From contig JBBCJB010000001.1 in the NCBI GenBank assembly GCA_037190485.1, forward strand, positions 1 through 64,000: a DNA stretch of 64,000 nucleotides, written 5' to 3'. A model generated the notes under the pieces. The model searched no databases, was not told the DNA's origin, and was given only the letters and a program-made list of their open reading frames with translations. Shown piece by piece: positions 61,167 to 64,000 of the stretch. This stretch comes from Parapedobacter sp037190485 (lineage in GTDB: Bacteria; Bacteroidota; Bacteroidia; Sphingobacteriales; Sphingobacteriaceae). Made by a program: the position numbers and the translations under genes. Positions within the stretch are counted from its first letter, which is position 1, and each line of letters begins with the position of its first letter.

Positions 61167-62072
61167 TTATCGGCTTCCCTTGGGTGTGTCTACAGCATGG
61201 GTAAAGTGCCACCAAACGCCCTTAACAGCGGCCTTAGCCAAATCCGACCGTCCTTTAGCGAGGTACTTGACCATTGCGAACGGCATTGCAACCAACACAT
61301 AATAGGACGCGAAGAGCATCCGAGCAGACACGGTGGCGTTTCGCCGGATAAATAGCCATCGATTTCGGGTCATGTGATAGGTTTTCAGCGGGCTTTCCTT
61401 TCCTACACTCATCGATTCCTTGTGATAAATCTTAGCCTTGCCGGTGAATCCCATCCGGAACCCAGCACGCCTGAACTTCTCGCACCAATCCAACTCTTCA
61501 TAGTAGAGGAAAAAATCCTCCTCCATAAGCCCCACACGCTCCAAATCCGCCGTACGACATAGCATCGCCGCCCCATGACAATAGCCCGTTTCAACGGTTA
61601 CGTGATCGAACTGCCCCAGGTCATCTTCCATCACGCCGATACCGCTGTTCCGCCCGGTCAGGTAGTTCATCGGTGTAAAACCTGCGTACTGGATTTTCTG
61701 CGGGTTCTCATCATACAGTATCAATGGCGATATCAAGCCGAATTCGGGATGGCTATCCAACTCGTCGCATAGGCTATCGATAAATCGATCGGTGATTTCG
61801 GTATCGTTGTTCAAAAAAAGCAGGTAATCTCCTTTGGCATGCCGGATACCGAGGTTGTTCCCGCCTGCAAAGCCTAGGTTTTCTTCGGAACGGATGTAAA
61901 TCAATTCCGGATAAACGGATCGGTACAGTGCACCATGATCTTCGGCAGTGCCGTTGTCCACCAGGACAACCTCTACCATTGCCTTTCCTGGATGTCGGAT
62001 TACCGACCGAAGTAATTCTACGGTGGTCGCCGATTGGTGGTAATTGACGGTAATTATTGATATCAAACGCAT
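61167..62072 (-). CDS. GT2 glycosyltransferase
   Basis: A 301-aa protein started at ATG 62072 (MRLISIITVNYHQSATTVEL), which follows a TAGTTTTG box by 18 nt. The fold is shown by IITVNYHQ, VVLVDNGTAEDHGAL, the NLGFAGGNNLGIRHA loop, LFLNNDTEIT (metal site), and EELDWCEKFRRAGFRMGF. This resembles rhamnosyltransferase-type GT2 enzymes. It ends in basic, hydrophobic helices. It converges with the other GT2 gene 12 nt away. Together with the NRPS beyond it forms the start of the AT-rich region. Confidence 0.9.
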   Translation of the reverse strand: MRLISIITVNYHQSATTVELLRSVIRHPGKAMVEVVLVDNGTAEDHGALYRSVYPELIYIRSEENLGFAGGNNLGIRHAKGDYLLFLNNDTEITDRFIDSLCDELDSHPEFGLISPLILYDENPQKIQYAGFTPMNYLTGRNSGIGVMEDDLGQFDHVTVETGYCHGAAMLCRTADLERVGLMEEDFFLYYEELDWCEKFRRAGFRMGFTGKAKIYHKESMSVGKESPLKTYHMTRNRWLFIRRNATVSARMLFASYYVLVAMPFAMVKYLAKGRSDLAKAAVKGVWWHFTHAVDTPKGSR

Positions 62073-62090
62073 TGGACACACATGTGCCAA

Positions 62091-62098
62091 CAAAACTA
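62091..62098 (-). promoter_or_regulatory. Promoter of the minus-strand GT2 gene
   Basis: CAAAACTA is TAGTTTTG on the minus strand, a full match to TAnnTTTG, 18 nt before ATG 62072. Confidence 0.6.
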
Positions 62099-62123
62099 AC
62101 AGTTTTTCAATATCACCTTGCAT

Positions 62124-62549
62124 AAAAGAATAACTTCGATAGGCCTAACCTAAATACCAGAGAATTATCCACGAAAGGTTCATGCAAAGTTCGCAGGTAT
62201 TTCGTGGAGCTGGCAACCAAACATGCCAGTAACTTTTAAAACCTACCCTGAATTTTCAGTAAATGTGATCCACTGCAAATGCACACGCTCGGCTCATGCA
62301 GTAACGATACCCGAATCATGCCATTCCATTAAACACGCGAAATTTGTAAGCAATTCGCGACAAATAGAAAAATCATCTTGTTTTGGGCTTCTCCGATTAG
62401 ATCTACAAACGTAATTTTGAAAGCAGACATTTAAGAAATAGGTTCCTCTTAGATTACGCTACATCCATATTAGACGATCAAGACTAATGAATTGACATGT
62501 AGCAAAACAAAAGGAAGCCTAAAGACTATCATTCTATTGGAGGAAAAAA
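62124..62549. other. AT-rich intergenic region before the NRPS
   Basis: About 425 bp with no gene I can support; a 63-codon frame at 62223-62414 has no ribosome-binding site and no recognisable product. It holds the divergent promoters: the GT2 box is just upstream at 62091-62098, and TAATTTTG at 62412-62419 points to the NRPS with a leader of about 130 nt. Its base composition is clearly lower in GC than the core region. Confidence 0.5.
62412..62419 (+). promoter_or_regulatory. Candidate NRPS promoter (-7 box)
   Basis: TAATTTTG matches TAnnTTTG, with about 130 nt of leader before ATG 62550. In AT-rich DNA chance matches are more likely, so confidence is modest. Confidence 0.35.
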
Positions 62550-64000
62550 TGCCCGGTACGCGTAAACAAAACGTAATAGATTTATTTCATGAGCAAGCTG
62601 AAAAAACACCAAGCCGGGTTGCCGTCGCGTTCAAGGAGACGTCATTATCATACCAGCAATTGGATGAAGCCTCTAATCAACTCGCGCATCTGCTAATCCT
62701 GAACGGCGTGAAAAAAGAGACGCTCGTTGCTATTTACCTCGAGCGTTCCTTGGAAATGATAGTCTGCATCTTGGGGGTACTGAAAGCAGGTGGTGCATAT
62801 GTACCATTAGATCCGATGTTTCCGCAAGACCGCATTGCTTTCATGCTGGAAGACTCAGAATCGGAAATCCTATTAACCTCGACATCGCTTCCACAACACT
62901 TCGCTATCGACATCAAGACAGTTTTCCTTGACAAGATGCAAAGCATCATCCGGCAGCAGAACAAACTGCTACCGGATTTAAAGATAACCGGCTATGATTT
63001 GGCTTACACCCTTTATACTTCGGGATCTACCGGGAAGCCAAAAGGTGTTCAGATCGAACATCGTAACCTACTGAATTTCATTGAGAGCATGAAATCAGCG
63101 CCAGGCATGTCAGAAAATGACACGCTCTTGGCCCTCACTACTGTATCTTTTGATATTGCCGGACTTGAGTTGCTCCTACCACTTGTTTCCGGTGCCAAGC
63201 TAATATTAGCTGACGACGCTTTACGGATTGACGGTCACCGCATCCTAGACACCATTATCGCAAAAAAAGTAACGTTCGTCCAAGCGACGCCCGCCACTTG
63301 GAGGATGCTGTTGGATGCCGGTTGGCAAACAAGGTTGCCGTTAAAAGCCTTATGTGGCGGAGAAGCCTTCCCCTTGGAACTAGCGAAACAAATGCTGGAA
63401 TTGTGTGATGAAGTCTGGAACGTTTATGGCCCTACGGAGACCACGATCTGGTCCACCCTTAAAAAACTCGAAAAAGACCGGTTTCCAATCACCATTGGAC
63501 AACCGATAAAGGATACCAAAGTCTATATATTGGACGACTGTTTACGTCCTTTGGAACCTGGAGAAGTGGGCGAACTGTTTATTGGCGGCAATGGCGTGGC
63601 TCGCGGATACTTAAAAAGACCCGAACTTAATACGGAAAAGTTCATCAGTGACCCTTTTGCTTCAACGGATGGAGCCCGGATGTACCGCACCGGTGATTTG
63701 GGCAGATTTCTCCCAAACGGCGAAATCCAGTGTTTGGGCAGGATAGACAATCAGGTTAAAATCCAAGGTTTTCGAATTGAACTGGGGGAAATCGAAAATA
63801 CCATCAGCCGATTCCCGGGTATCAAACAGAACTGCGTACATGTATGGGAGGAACAGCATGCGGGAAAACGCTTGGCAGGGTACTTGATTGCCTCAAAAGA
63901 ACATCCTATTGACTTAGAAGGGCTTACCGATTTCCTGGGAAAGGAGCTACCCGACTACATGGTGCCGGACACATTCGTTCAACTGGACGCCCTGCCGCTT
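62550..64000 (+). CDS. Nonribosomal peptide synthetase, N-terminal adenylation domain (truncated by window)
   Basis: ATG 62550 follows GGAGG at a good distance, and the frame is open to the window edge (483 codons seen). It begins at once with an adenylation domain, with no condensation domain before it. Core motifs in order: LKAGGAYVPLD (A2), AYTLYTSGSTGKPKGV (A3, about 150-166), FDIAGLELL (A4), NVYGPTETTIW (A5), GELFIGGNGVARGYL (A6), YRTGDL (A7) and GRIDNQVKIQGFRIELGEIE (A8). Asp in A4 fits an amino-acid substrate; which one cannot be read safely. The enzyme activates an amino acid as adenylate. It could be an initiation module of a peptide assembly line, or a stand-alone A domain if it ends soon after. 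AT-rich codons suggest transfer. Confidence 0.93.

Noticed and set aside
62223..62414. 63-codon ORF between GT2 and NRPS
   Set aside because: No ribosome-binding site, no motif, and in AT-rich DNA a frame of this length is expected by chance.

Overview
The window looks like a chromosomal piece of a Bacteroidota bacterium, most likely of the Sphingobacteriaceae type with a fairly GC-rich genome. This rests on three things: many TAnnTTTG promoter boxes (the Bacteroidota -7 element) just upstream of genes; Bacteroidota-typical families (carboxypeptidase-regulatory-like domains, TonB-plug-like motifs, DUF4783, WbqC, a FadL/OmpP1 porin, large MG2-type surface proteins); and mostly housekeeping content. 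The genus is not decided by sequence alone.

Layout. 1-2.5 kb is an accessory patch: the tail of an unknown membrane protein, a broken Rpn/PDDEXK transposase-like gene, two perfect inverted repeats, and a 433-bp array of 21-bp tandem repeats. 2.7-6.6 kb is a divergent regulatory cassette: a YfbK-like VWA lipid-free exported protein facing a sigma-70-family factor overlapped by a membrane anti-sigma/TonB-C protein. 6.6-8.6 kb holds an ASCH-like gene, an orphan hipB whose hipA survives only as its two ends, a foldback made of an inverted terminator-like cassette, and tRNA-Ser(GGA). The hipB relic is bracketed by 24-bp direct repeats, one of which resembles the tRNA 3' end.

8.7-24 kb: exported beta-propeller-like protein, rhodanese, TrxB, DEDDh exonuclease, a 43-aa membrane protein, serine hydrolase, cysteine desulfurase, EtfBA, DUF151 nuclease, nucleoside permease, a RES/Xre toxin-antitoxin pair and a 1120-aa SNF2 helicase. 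24-32 kb: the unit M48 protease-pdxH-nuoC-nuoD, plsY-nadC, a DUF4783 protein, gpmI and TPR/lipoproteins. 32-42 kb: lon, a CorC-like membrane protein, then a long minus-strand run proS-epimerase-metB-TIGR02757-tlpA-pyrF. 42-54 kb: cell-envelope proteins, IMPACT and EamA genes, valS. 54-60 kb: acyltransferase, glycosyltransferase, ligA, dapA.

From about 60.3 kb base composition becomes more AT-rich and two further GT2 glycosyltransferases lead to the first 483 codons of a nonribosomal peptide synthetase that begins directly with an adenylation domain. This looks like the edge of an acquired biosynthetic cluster that continues past the window.

A recurring feature is TAnnTTTG lying only 3-7 nt before the start codon (cysteine desulfurase, gpmI, dapA, SNF2, a TPR gene, the 43-aa gene), which predicts leaderless or near-leaderless mRNAs. 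No established defence system, CRISPR array, complete insertion sequence or rRNA was found. The least explained items are the 21-bp array, the VWA/sigma/anti-sigma cassette that shares plug-like motifs, the foldback plus hipBA relic beside tRNA-Ser, and the NRPS edge.
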